This document shows, in pieces, positions 32,701-40,683 of a stretch of 64,000 nt of DNA. The notes beneath the pieces were generated by a model. That model was not told the DNA's origin. It made no database searches and worked only from the letters and a program-made list of their open reading frames with translations. This DNA comes from Schistosoma mansoni (lineage: Eukaryota; Platyhelminthes; Trematoda; Strigeidida; Schistosomatidae). The translations under genes were made by a program, and so were the position numbers. The stretch is taken from NCBI RefSeq assembly GCF_000237925.1, contig NC_031499.1, positions 3,426,775 through 3,490,774 of the forward strand, given 5' to 3'. How positions within the stretch are numbered: position 1 is the stretch's first letter; every line of letters begins with the position of its first letter.

Positions 32701-35141
32701 AATAAATGAAATCACTATTAGTGATTTAATCATTAACTATAATTACCAAGTTTTGATTTGATAATTTTGAATAAATTGATCATTGGGTAGATTGTTATAA
32801 ATAGATAAATAATATATTTGTATTATCCCAATGAGTAGAAAAATTAGATTTTCTGAAGATTCTCTGAAGAAGTGGCTTACACTGAGTCACGAAACCTCAG
32901 AAAATCTAATTTTTCTACTCATTGGGATATTACAAATATATCATTTATTTACATTAACTAAAAGTTAATTAACTGATCTTGCTAAGTAGATCTTTATTTA
33001 TTTAAGCACATAAATATTGGTACAAAAGGGGAACCAGATACATATGCGGCACACAAATCTCATTTGATTTGTGTGAGAGCTGTGATACTGCCCCCAGGTG
33101 CCCAAACCGAAGCAGGTGGTTTTCTTAGGAGGCCACACCCTCAGCCTTTGACCTAAAGATCTGATCCACAAGGCAGTGGAGCGACGTAAGGAGATTCAGT
33201 CCCATGGTAGCCGGTGAACAACGATTGATTCATACGCCATTTGTTCCCTCAGGATACTGGAGCCCATGTGCACCATTGGTTTGGAATGAGGGTTTCCCAA
33301 CTCCCCTAGGTGGACTTTCCGTGTCCACCAACCCGGTTACAGGGCCGGACATTCGCTTTTCGTCCTCTCAATTTCGTAAACAACTGTAATGCCACGAGAA
33401 GGCAGTGAGTAGGACTTTCCTGTCAGAGGCTATGTACGCGAGGGAGAGCGTGCTCCCCCCACTCTCGGAAGTAACAGGGCATTTTGGGGGGCAAATTGTA
33501 ATCGAGCCTGCTAAGTAGATCACAATAATTGAAATGAGAAAATTTGTTACATTTGTTTAAAATTGTTGAATGATTAAAAAATATTTATATTTGAGAAATT
33601 TATGAATGGATTATAGAATTAGAAAATAATTTGTTAGTTCTTCATTTTTATCAGAAGGAATTTTGTGGATACTATAGTCATTTTAATAGTTGAAGGTCAT
33701 GAAATCAATNNNNNNNNNNNNNNNNNNNNNNNNNNNNNNNNNNNNNNNNNNNNNNNNNNNNNNNNNNNNNNNNNNNNNNNNNNNNNNNNNNNNNNNNNNN
33801 NNNNNNNNNNNNNNNNNNNNNNNNNNNNNNNNNNNNNNNNNNNNNNNNNNNNNNNNNNNNNNNNNNNNNNNNNNNNNNNNNNNNNNNNNNNNNNNNNNNN
33901 NNNNNNNNNAAAGCAAGATTTTTTGGATAAAACACCAACAATGTACCAACCAAACCCACACTTGACGGGTACGCGTTTTTTGGTTTGGAGATATAATTTC
34001 AAATGATTCATGATCTCATGTATTACAAATATCCATTTATTATATGATTGGAGCTGAGATGATTCCTCATAGAACAGTGTGATCGACGTCAATGAATTCA
34101 TATCAAAGAAATTAAATCATCTAGATTGTATTTTCATCGTAAGAATATATGTACAAGACGTTTGATTTTGCACACTTGAAGATGGGTATAATTATGTATT
34201 GTACCGTTTACTTCAGTTTTTATCCATTTCTAGTGTACGTTCAGTATACAGAACAAAATTCACAATATATTAAAGTAAATATTGATTTTGCCCCCAAATG
34301 CCCTTGTACGGCCGAGAGTTGGGAGAGTTCGCTCTCCCTCTCGAAATGCTCTCACATGGCCACGAGTATATTGTCTTTGCCAGGGAAGTCCCACCCACTG
34401 CCTTCTCGTGGAGGAGGTGTTGTTTACGAAATTGAGAGGACGAAAAGAGAATGTCCGGCGCCTTAACCGGGTCGGTGGATACGGAGGGTCCACCTAGAAA
34501 AGTGGGGAAACCCTGATTCCAAACCATTGGTGCACATGTGCTCCAGTACTTCAAGGGAACAACCAATCGTTGGTCATCGGCTACCATGAGACTGAATCTC
34601 CTTACGTCGCTCCACTGCCTTGTGGATCAGATCTTTAGGTCAAAGGCTGAGGGTGTGGCCTCCTAAGAAAACCACCTGCTTCGGTTTGGGCACCTGGGGG
34701 CAGTATCACAGCTCTCACACAAATCAAATGAGATTTGTGTGCCGCATATGTATCTGGTTCCCCTTTTGTACCAATATTTATGTGTTTAAATAAAAAATAA
34801 ATATTAATTTTAAAAGTTATTATGAAAATCAACAATTTTGAACTTATTTTTATTTCATATTTCTTACATTCGATTACGTTTAGTTTGAATCTAATTCTGC
34901 AATTGTACAGTATCGAAAAGCATTAAAATCTATATGGTCTAAAAACGATATACTCAATGGTGACCAATGGGTAAAACGACCTGATCCGCCTAAATATCGA
35001 CATGGTCGTCTTCGACCTATTCGAAATGTACCATTCGTGACTGTACCGGGTGCAGATGAAAAAAATAATTTGGAAGAATACACTTCAGCAACACGAAATC
35101 TATTTGGATTAGATACTGAAATACAACAGTCAAATGTATAG
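23614..35141 (+). CDS. MRPS35: Mitochondrial small-subunit ribosomal protein S35, complete gene (7 exons)
   Basis: Component of the mitochondrial ribosome small subunit. Exons: 23614-23778, 23822-23945, 23988-24098, 24131-24270, 29419-29622, 31825-31986, 34884-35141 (1164 nt, 387 aa plus stop; human is slightly shorter). The start is the first ATG after an in-frame TAA at 23596. The N-terminus [20 protein letters not shown] is basic and lacks acids, like a mitochondrial presequence. Family blocks are [64 protein letters not shown] and [13 protein letters not shown]. The first three introns are 43, 42 and 32 nt. The last three are 5.1, 2.2 and 2.9 kb and full of repeats. The exon 2 donor has an alternative, noted below. 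Confidence 0.9.
23822..23945 (+). CDS. MRPS35: MRPS35 exon 2
   Basis: Reads [20 protein letters not shown] onward to RQGHCKV. I chose the GTGTAC donor (42-nt intron, 23946-23987). The alternative GTTAAC donor 12 bp later would leave a 30-nt intron and add four residues. A GTAAAG donor upstream would create a stop. Confidence 0.75.
23988..24098 (+). CDS. MRPS35: MRPS35 exon 3
   Basis: Carries the best conserved block, [20 protein letters not shown] then DALK. It ends at donor GTATGT and is followed by a 32-nt intron (24099-24130). Confidence 0.88.
24131..24270 (+). CDS. MRPS35: MRPS35 exon 4
   Basis: [20 protein letters not shown] to [11 protein letters not shown], donor GTAAGC, phase 0. The intron that follows (24271-29418) holds the full-length LINE. 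Confidence 0.9.
24680..24735 (-). ncRNA. Penelope-type hammerhead remnant
   Basis: On the minus strand AAGTGGCTGG, a loop, AGTCACGAAAC and GTC follow the order of the hammerhead found in Penelope-like elements (stem II GTG/CAC, GAAAC box). The CTGANGA box is replaced by an A-rich stretch, so it is inactive if real. Confidence 0.3.
25294..25378 (+). repeat. 85-bp direct repeat, left copy
   Basis: Identical over 85 bp to 28561-28645, and the flanking bases differ on each side. It brackets the LINE exactly, so it reads as an unusually long target-site duplication. Confidence 0.85.
25744..28259 (+). CDS. LINE polyprotein: AP-like endonuclease plus reverse transcriptase (cut by a gap)
   Basis: Over 838 codons without a stop before the assembly gap. 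Endonuclease motifs (approximate residues): [10 protein letters not shown] (123), SETRIQD (158), AYSPTD (249), [10 protein letters not shown] (283), LDHIAIS (357), SDHALV (381), giving the metal-binding and catalytic Asn/Glu/Asp/His set of the EEP family. Reverse transcriptase motifs: [15 protein letters not shown] (613), NHRGISLTN (675), [12 protein letters not shown] (710), [13 protein letters not shown] with its catalytic Asp (742), [14 protein letters not shown] (800). The YxDD box and C-terminus fall in or past the gap. The first Met at 25744 is the likeliest start, but the first ~120 residues show no domain. Confidence 0.88.
28260..28459. other. Assembly gap (200 N) inside the LINE
   Basis: Exactly 200 N, the same as the other three gaps, so the size is a placeholder. 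The missing part should hold the RT active-site half and C-terminal region, likely well over 200 bp. Confidence 0.95.
28561..28645 (+). repeat. 85-bp direct repeat, right copy
   Basis: Right-hand copy of the sequence at 25294-25378, 85/85 identical, directly after the LINE 3' end. Confidence 0.85.
28880..29235 (+). mobile_element. SINE-C, second copy with a decayed hammerhead
   Basis: Same order of parts as 9300-9690. B-box-like GGATCATATACTCC near 29107, then CCTTG, CTGACGA, CGAAGC, TTAGGTC and CAGAGCTT. Stem I can form seven of eight pairs between AAGCCTTG (29152-29159) and CAGAGCTT. The second core box is GAAGC instead of GAAAC and stem II has a mismatch, so it is probably inactive. Confidence 0.5.
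29419..29622 (+). CDS. MRPS35: MRPS35 exon 5
   Basis: [20 protein letters not shown] to [10 protein letters not shown], after acceptor TTCTAG and before donor GTAAGC. 68 codons, phase 0-0. Confidence 0.9.
29990..30110 (+). pseudogene. LINE reverse-transcriptase C-terminal fragment
   Basis: Conceptual peptide [20 protein letters not shown] then TEVRQPVFG. It matches the FDHRCLRSI...VSN.EVR block near the C-terminus of schistosome LINE polyproteins. Confidence 0.6.
30111..30265 (+). repeat. Repeat H, copy 1
   Basis: Shares with 49680-49840 the landmarks ATATGCATCG, CCTCATTA, CAGATGAACACC-like, GCAATTACTTCATTGGTAGT and GATATAATACAGGGA. Both copies sit next to LINE C-terminal fragments, so H may be a LINE-associated 3' segment. 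Confidence 0.5.
30280..31230 (-). pseudogene. LINE endonuclease and linker region, degenerate
   Basis: The minus strand encodes [14 protein letters not shown], then DNSDRLLQL (30770-30997), matching [12 protein letters not shown] and DNGDRLLQL of the LINE at 25744. Further along, [13 protein letters not shown] (30285-30773) matches [13 protein letters not shown]. Upstream, an [11 protein letters not shown]-like segment near 31150 matches [11 protein letters not shown]. Frame breaks and stops occur throughout. This is an older, inverted relative of the intact LINE. Confidence 0.7.
31825..31986 (+). CDS. MRPS35: MRPS35 exon 6
   Basis: [20 protein letters not shown] to KESDFTTE, after acceptor TTTCAG and before donor GTAGGT. 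54 codons. Too poor in start codons to appear as an independent open frame, but the phase and acidic-tryptophan content fit the family. Confidence 0.85.
32804..32947. repeat. Long hairpin with ~50-bp arms
   Basis: Left arm 32804-32856 and right arm 32897-32947 are reverse complements, around CCCAATGAGTAGAAAAATTA, with only a few mismatches at the outer end. The 40-nt loop carries hammerhead-like core boxes (next entry). Lies in the last MRPS35 intron. Confidence 0.85.
32855..32900 (+). ncRNA. Penelope-type hammerhead-like motif in the hairpin loop
   Basis: CTGAAGA at 32864-32870, stem-loop with GTG (32872-32874) pairing CAC (32888-32890), GAAAC at 32891-32895, then CTC. The hairpin arms would serve as stem I. 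Stem III is practically absent. Penelope-like elements are known to carry hammerheads with very short stem III, which this resembles. Activity is unproven. Confidence 0.45.
32980..33521 (-). mobile_element. Repeat G insertion with perfect 13-bp TSD
   Basis: The body 32993-33508 is bracketed by TGCTAAGTAGATC at 32980-32992 and 33509-33521. Read on the minus strand it runs from GCCCCCCAAAATGCCC to an A-rich end with AAATAAATAAA, so transcription was probably minus. No long open frame. About 515 bp, GC-richer than its surroundings. Family unknown to me. Also at 34290-34798 and 44755-45255. Confidence 0.75.
33650..33709 (-). mobile_element. SINE-B 3' tail, cut by a gap
   Basis: Begins CAGAAGGAATTTTGTGGA and continues to a TTGAAGGTCATGAAATCAAT-like end, the reversed SINE-B tail (CTCCACAAAACCCCCTTCTG). 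The rest is in the gap. Confidence 0.6.
33710..33909. other. Assembly gap (200 N)
   Basis: Gap begins inside a SINE-B tail, between two inverted copies of repeat G. Confidence 0.95.
34277..34811 (+). mobile_element. Repeat G insertion, inverted relative to 32993
   Basis: Body 34290-34798, nearly the reverse complement of 32993-33508. Flanked by AAATATTGATTTT (34277-34289) and AAATATTAATTTT (34799-34811), a 13-bp TSD with one mismatch. The 3' end is A-rich. The small open frames inside are not conserved in frame between copies. Confidence 0.75.
34884..35141 (+). CDS. MRPS35: MRPS35 exon 7 (C-terminus)
   Basis: Begins [18 protein letters not shown] after acceptor CGTTTAG and ends EIQQSNV then TAG. 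The C-terminal extension is lineage-specific as far as I can tell. An ATTAAA hexamer about 120 nt downstream (near 35263) could serve for polyadenylation. Confidence 0.8.
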   Translation, partial: FESNSAIVQYRKALKSIWSKNDILNGDQWVKRPDPPKYRHGRLRPIRNVPFVTVPGADEKNNLEEYTSATRNLFGLDTEIQQSNV

Positions 35142-35309
35142 ACAGATACTATAAAAATAATTCATCTTTGATCAAATTACTTGTACATTTATACATTCGG
35201 ACGTTTAATCATTCTTTTCCTGAATTCTCAAATTGATATGTACAATTATTTATTCGTGTACTATTAAAAGTATAAGAGTGGTTATCCCTTTTCGGCCACT
35301 CATATTTTA

Positions 35310-35445
35310 GAAGGATGCTTCTTTAGGTGACTACGCAGCCAAAAAAGCAAACACTTTATGTTGGTCACGGAAGGCCTTTTTGTGAGTAGTTTTGGATGTG
35401 TTAGCTCCATATTTTTTGATATGTCGTATGGCCCGTCAAGTATCA
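35310..35445 (-). mobile_element. LINE 5' fragment
   Basis: The minus strand GGAGCTAACACATCCAAAA and CACAAAAAGGCCTTCCGTGA match 25755-25800 of the intact LINE (GGAGCTAACACGTCAAAAA and AAAAGGCCGTGCGTGACC). Confidence 0.6.
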
Positions 35446-37130
35446 CGTGACAAAATCGTTAATCAAAACACCGACTTCTATAACCTTGTCCCTGTCATAA
35501 ACCGATGACATGTCAATCAGCACTGGCAGCCTTGAGTCAACTGTGAATCCTTATTTGTCCCCTGTATAGCAGCTTCTCGCATAAACCAGCCCATTCAGTC
35601 GAGAACACATATCAACCTCCACTATATGAATCGTATATTTTAGACATACGAGGTTTTTAAACAAAATGGATTCTTGCTTACCATATGTTGGTGTTTTAAG
35701 ATGGGCAGCCCTGAAGACGCTTATCGAAAAATAATTACTTCTCGGTCTGTTGAATATCTGTATTTTTGATATGATGGGGGGAAAATTAAACCTGATTGTT
35801 AGGCGTTGATTCCATCGGAACCAGATGATGATCTTTAGTTATCATGTTTTTCACCTTCTCGCCATCGGTATTGTCTTTGGTTTCAGTTCACTTAAGGGCA
35901 TGAATCAATTGTTCTGTCTCGTGAATAGCCATCATTCAGTCACACCGTATCACTCCATTTCGCCTATCAACCAATATTGGGTTTTATCCGTTCTAATAAC
36001 CCTAATCCCGTTTATCAAATTATACAATGAGCAGGTAAATTATAGGACACCTAACGTACTGTTGTTCATTTCGACTACTGTTGGCGAATTAATGTTGTAC
36101 AATATGTCTTTGCGTAATTCACTTCATATAACATAAACAATATTCAATGCGATCATAGGAAAAGATTGAATTATTATCATTTAAGATCATTTTTACAGTT
36201 GGCATGTTTGAAGTGAATAGGTTTATACTTCGTCATAATTGAAATTAAAACTGTTTATTAAGGTTCTAACAAGAAGATCACAAGTTACCGAATTCTTATT
36301 ACTAGATATAAATTCCTTCCTTATAACGATAACTTAGAGTACACTTTTCTAATTTATACTTTTTACTTGGCGTTGTTTTACTTCACTTTTGTCTCAGTTG
36401 AATATTAAGCTTTACTTTTTACATTTCTGCTTTCTTGGGTTCTCTTATCTAAAGGTTATCGTTAAAGCGTTTTGTGTATCAGTTCCCGCTTATTATATCA
36501 TTCGTATTAATTGCTGTTTGTATTAAGAGAATCTCGATCATTCTTACTTAGAATTTACTGTAGATTCAACCAATTCAATCTTAGAACACAGTAAGTTCAC
36601 GTTAAAATGGCTTTCGACACCTTTTTTCATACAACTGAAATATTTGATTCGACAGTGACAAAAAATGGATTCATTTATTTAGTTAAGATGTAGCACCGTA
36701 TTCCCAATCCAATTAGATTGTCAAAAATACAAGGACGGAAACTAGGTGGTAACTATTTGTGACTAGTACTATTTGGAAGTCACACACATCAATGTACAGT
36801 ATTTGATGATCGTATTGATTAAAATCAAACCACAGTTGAGTTTCGTCTATTTATATTATCACCATCTTGAACTGTGAAGCTTATAAACAATCTTTCGCTC
36901 CAACCTATCGCAAGTCTTTGAATATATCTTGACTGCTGAGCTAACATAGTCCTGAGTTAAGTCGATTCAGCTACAACCCTGATGAAATCAGTTACAAGCA
37001 CATAAAACCGAGTCCTGTGTTATGAATCTGGCTGAATGACGGATAATAGAAGTGATCAAATAATCTATAGTTGATCAAACTATTCTAGATATAATTCTCA
37101 TAAATTTGCATTATTTAAGAAACTTGAGGT
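35446..37130. other. Unassigned intergenic sequence between MRPS35 and XKR
   Basis: No gene supported. The plus frame 35825-36136 (103 codons) is hydrophobic but has no motif or splice partners. Confidence 0.35.
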
Positions 37131-37138
37131 AGTAAATA

Positions 37139-37362
37139 ATGGCTTATAATAACTCTCCTAATAATGTTGATTTATTATGTGACGTATCCCCAGGGTCACT
37201 GTAGCATTCTTTATTTACTCAGCTGGTGTTCATCATGTACTGTACTCATCCGAAAAATCGATGGAAAACTAGGGAGCTCTGAACAGTTTTTTTGTCTTGG
37301 TGTGATGAATCCCTAGTAGTGTATCCCTTAAACATGGAAATCTAAGTTGACGGTATAACCTG
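37139..37362 (+). repeat. Direct duplication, unit 1
   Basis: Matches 37587-37810 closely: GGGTCACTGTAGCATTCTTT, ACTCAGCTGGTGTTCATCAT, GGAGCTCTGAACAG, TTGTCTTGGTGTGATGAATC. Unit spacing is about 448 bp. No coding capacity. Confidence 0.8.
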
Positions 37363-37586
37363 ATGTGCATAATGAGTAACCACTGCTGTAAGTAGTATTG
37401 ATCAGTCTACAAGTTGTAGTACCTGTCTTACATCAAGTTTGCGATAAGTGAATTGACACTATTGGAAGGTATCCTTTACTATTGAGATAATGTTATGTAT
37501 CCTCAAGTTATTGTGAAGCCTGAGTTCACTCTTAACTTGTTTGACATTTTTAACGAAATGTAGACTGGTTAGACCATAATATCCAA

Positions 37587-37810
37587 TACGGTTTGGCTTA
37601 TCATATATCTCCTAATATTGTTGATTTCCTATGTCAGGTATCTCCAGGGTCACTGTATCATTCTTTATTTACTCAGCTGGTGTTCATCATGTACTGAACT
37701 CACTCAAAAAATCTATGGAGCTCTGAACAGCTATTTTGTCTTGGTGTGATGAATCCTTAACAGTGTATCCCTTAAGCATGGAAATCTAAGTCGGCGTTGT
37801 AGCTTGATGA
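37587..37810 (+). repeat. Direct duplication, unit 2
   Basis: Second unit; it lacks about 10 bp present in unit 1 (around GATGGAAAACTAGGGAG). Divergence between units is modest, so the duplication is not recent. Confidence 0.8.
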
Positions 37811-37914
37811 TCATCTAGTGCATCGCTAAGACAATTCTCTAAAGACTAAGATGTTGCCGCTATTGCACATGAAAAACTAGATGACTAATATTGTGTTTTT
37901 ACTTTCAGATAGAC

Positions 37915-38490
37915 TGGAGTCAGTAATAATTTCGTCCTGTCAGAATACAGCGGTCTCGAGTGATGTTAGAGGTATAAGGTCAGTTTTCACTTCCCCACCG
38001 CCTACACCGTGGACGGGTTCTTTTAGAGGTACCTGAAAAGGAAATTGGGTTAGAGCTTATCTTAGTGACCTGAGAGCGTGATCACAGTGCCCAAAGGACA
38101 ACTGCTTGGGGACGGTCACACATGACATTTTTGTGGGTAATTTTTTTGCTTCCGTACCTGTTGAGACTTTACGGATATCCGTGGGATAAGGTGAGGTGCG
38201 TACTTTCATGGTCGGCCTTTTCTAACCCTACCCTTTCTTTGTGAGAAGGCAGCATCGCTGTTACGCTGGTTGTCTAAGGAAAGCATAATCTACTGCCGTC
38301 ATACCTCTGTAAGGTCGGCAGTACGACTTCGCTCTCGGACCTTGAGCTTGCTGCTTTTAGTCTTATCGGTCTTCAACAGACCTGTCTGGCATGGTAGGAA
38401 CGATTATTCTAGCCAGTATAGCTCGGTCGGTTCATCAAGATAGGCAAGCCCAACCACCACGTAAAGGTAGCAGTAACGGTCAGGAAAATG
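37915..38490 (-). mobile_element. LINE 5' UTR and ORF start, isolated copy
   Basis: Reverse complement of the region equivalent to 25402-25960: CCGTTACTGCTACC, GCCAGACAGGTCTGTTGAAG, ATGCTGCCTTCTCACAAAG, CTTATCCCACGGATATCCGT, CTTTGGGCACTGTGATCACG, CCACGGTGTAGGCGG. It stops before the endonuclease. LINE copies normally keep the 3' end, so a 5'-only piece is unusual. Confidence 0.8.
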
Positions 38491-38814
38491 AAACTTCCGA
38501 ATTAAATCATCCTGTTGTAAGAACGAATCATTACCCAAATTTGTCGATTTCCAGTCAATATTATTAGATTACTGGAAGTTGAAAACGTCGTACGAACTAG
38601 TATATGTTATTAATGATAAAGGATTATTTAACCATTTGTTTCTTGATTTTACATATATGCGAGTATATTCAACTTCTTCCCCATTTCTAGTTTGTAATAG
38701 AATAACTGTTTAATTTTCTAATGCGTTGGTTGGTTATTAGCTTGCAATTCCTTATTCTGCTTATCCATTTTGGGCTACTCATAAGTAGTATACTTTTATT
38801 GTATAGAGAAAAAA

Positions 38815-39026
38815 CACCGTTGGTTAAACGCTCGCGCGCGAAAATGATAGGTCCTGGGTTCGAATCTCACGAGGCTGGATCGTGGATGCGCACTGCTTAG
38901 GAGTCCCACAATAGAACGAAACGGTCGTCCAATGCTTCCAGGTTTTCCATGGTGGTCTAGCTTCAATTGACTCATGATTTCAACCATAAAATTACTGAAA
39001 TCTCTACAAAAGCCCCTTCTGATAAA
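38815..39026 (+). mobile_element. SINE-B copy with mutated core
   Basis: B box GGTTCGAATCTC, then GATGCGCACTG followed by CTTAGGA (the third core base G is now T), CGAAACGG, GTC, then the standard tail to CCCCTTCTGATA. The core mutation should abolish cleavage. The A box is partly lost. Confidence 0.85.
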
Positions 39027-39211
39027 AATCGAAATAAACAAATATACGTAAATATATACAGTATTACATGAATTAAAAAAAATTAATTAAAATCATCATG
39101 TAAGAACAGATCTATGACAGACTGAGTTTTACTACTACTAAAAGAAAGTATATGAAGTCATAGTATGTTGAAATTTTCTTTAAAAAAAATATCTAATGTA
39201 AATACTGTATT

Positions 39212-39350
39212 GATAGTAGTGTGGTGTATGCTACTTATATCGACATAAGTAGTATATAACACCAATCAGAAATAGAATGCTTAATAGCAAAAGTTAAGGA
39301 ATATCTAATTGAAGAGAAAACAAATAAAGAGTAATTGTTATGACAATAAA
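39212..39350 (+). repeat. Repeat D, 5' portion
   Basis: GTGGTGTATGCTAC, TATCGACATAAGTAGTATAT and ACCAATCAGAAATAGAATGC follow the repeat D order seen at 46262 and 58222. Confidence 0.55.
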
Positions 39351-39632
39351 GGAACAATACATTTTGAAATAATTGATGAAGGATTTGCAAAATAAAGTAT
39401 TGAATGTATAGTTTTTTTTTTACATTTTATCAAAGAACTCTTGTAATTTTGTAGTTATCCTTCACATATGTTCTCATTCATACCAGTAATATAATGCAGT
39501 TTGGAAGACTAGTATCCATGTGAAATCATGTGCATTACTCAGTTACTACTAATAATATTAATAATGAAATCTTATTAAAATAGAATAATAGTGCTAAGAA
39601 GAAATCCATACAAATACACTATATATTTGATT

Positions 39633-39638
39633 TTTATT
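39633..39638 (-). promoter_or_regulatory. Candidate polyadenylation signal of the XKR gene
   Basis: AATAAA on the minus strand, 17 nt after the stop codon. Very close to the stop, so an AT-rich further site is also possible. Confidence 0.35.
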
Positions 39639-39654
39639 CTTTATGAATAGTTTA

Positions 39655-40683
39655 TTATCTTTCTTTTGTTCGACTATGTATTGTATAACTATTATATTGT
39701 GAAGTTCTAGTACCATTATGATGCTGATGACGATGATGATGATGATGATTAATATCTTTTTGAGATTTCCTTGAATTATTATTTATCATTGTTGATTGTA
39801 CTATGTTATCAGATGAACTTGGTACATTGTTTGTTGATGGATTTCTATATGAAGTAGGTCTTATGTTTCGATGATTCTCTAAGGATTCATTTAATTGTTT
39901 CTTCATCTTTGGTTGTAAATTATTATTAGTAATAGTATTAGTATTATTAGTATTTAATCCCGATATTGATTTTTGATTATCATAAAATTGTTGATTGTTA
40001 TTGATTTTATATTTATTTCTATGATTACGTAATTGAATTGGTATAGCTGGTTGTATAATTTGTTCACCAAATATTGGATCATATATACCATTATCATTAT
40101 ATTTTATAGATTTTGTATAATTCATATTATCTATAGATGGATAACTATGCAATAATGTATTTGACTGTTGTCGATTTAGATTAGTATATGACTTTGGTAT
40201 ATTCGAATCAGTCCTTGGCAATGAACCATTGTTAGTATTATTACTATTACGATTATAATTAAATAGAGATTCACTCCGTTTAAGACCTGTTAAAGATTGT
40301 TGTTGCTGTACTACTGATTGTTGCTGTACTGATTGTTGTTGTTGTCTTATTGGGATTTCAATTGATTTATGCATAAAACATAAACCGCATAATGTTGTTT
40401 TACGACGGGATTTCGAATAAGCATATAAATAGATTTGTAATAATATAAAACCTAATAATTGTACTAATATAACAACTAATAAACATGGTAAATAATACCA
40501 TGATTCAGGATATTGATAATAATCATACCATAAACCAATCATTATAGAATTTTCTATATAATAAAAGAAATAATAAATTAAATATCTTGTACGGGTGTAT
40601 TTGATACCAGCATTAAAAAATTCATATAAATTAATATATGAATGAAGTAAATCAAGAAAGAAATTTTCACAAAGATCACTATG
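39655..40683 (-). CDS. XKR last exon with Q/N/H-rich tail
   Basis: 342 codons plus stop. Starts after a T-rich acceptor AAACAG with [13 protein letters not shown], runs through [20 protein letters not shown] and the last span ([20 protein letters not shown]), then a cytoplasmic tail of about 240 residues. The tail is low in complexity: QQQQSVQQQ near its start, many Asn runs, [10 protein letters not shown] near the end, and TKER at the C-terminus. The exon really starts 47 codons before the first Met (40542). Confidence 0.85.
   Translation of the reverse strand, partial: HSDLCENFFLDLLHSYINLYEFFNAGIKYTRTRYLIYYFFYYIENSIMIGLWYDYYQYPESWYYLPCLLVVILVQLLGFILLQIYLYAYSKSRRKTTLCGLCFMHKSIEIPIRQQQQSVQQQSVVQQQQSLTGLKRSESLFNYNRNSNNTNNGSLPRTDSNIPKSYTNLNRQQSNTLLHSYPSIDNMNYTKSIKYNDNGIYDPIFGEQIIQPAIPIQLRNHRNKYKINNNQQFYDNQKSISGLNTNNTNTITNNNLQPKMKKQLNESLENHRNIRPTSYRNPSTNNVPSSSDNIVQSTMINNNSRKSQKDINHHHHHRHQHHNGTRTSQYNSYTIHSRTKER

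Noticed and set aside
34149-34587. Several ~100-codon frames in repeat G
   Set aside because: Frames are not kept among the three copies of the repeat.
35825-36136. 103-codon hydrophobic open frame
   Set aside because: Hydrophobicity follows from T-rich composition. No motif or homologous copy.
40542-40560. Acceptor site just before the ATG at 40542 for the last XKR exon
   Set aside because: Splicing there from the phase 0 donor at 43852 gives an immediate stop. The acceptor before 40683 keeps the frame and restores the conserved block before [10 protein letters not shown].
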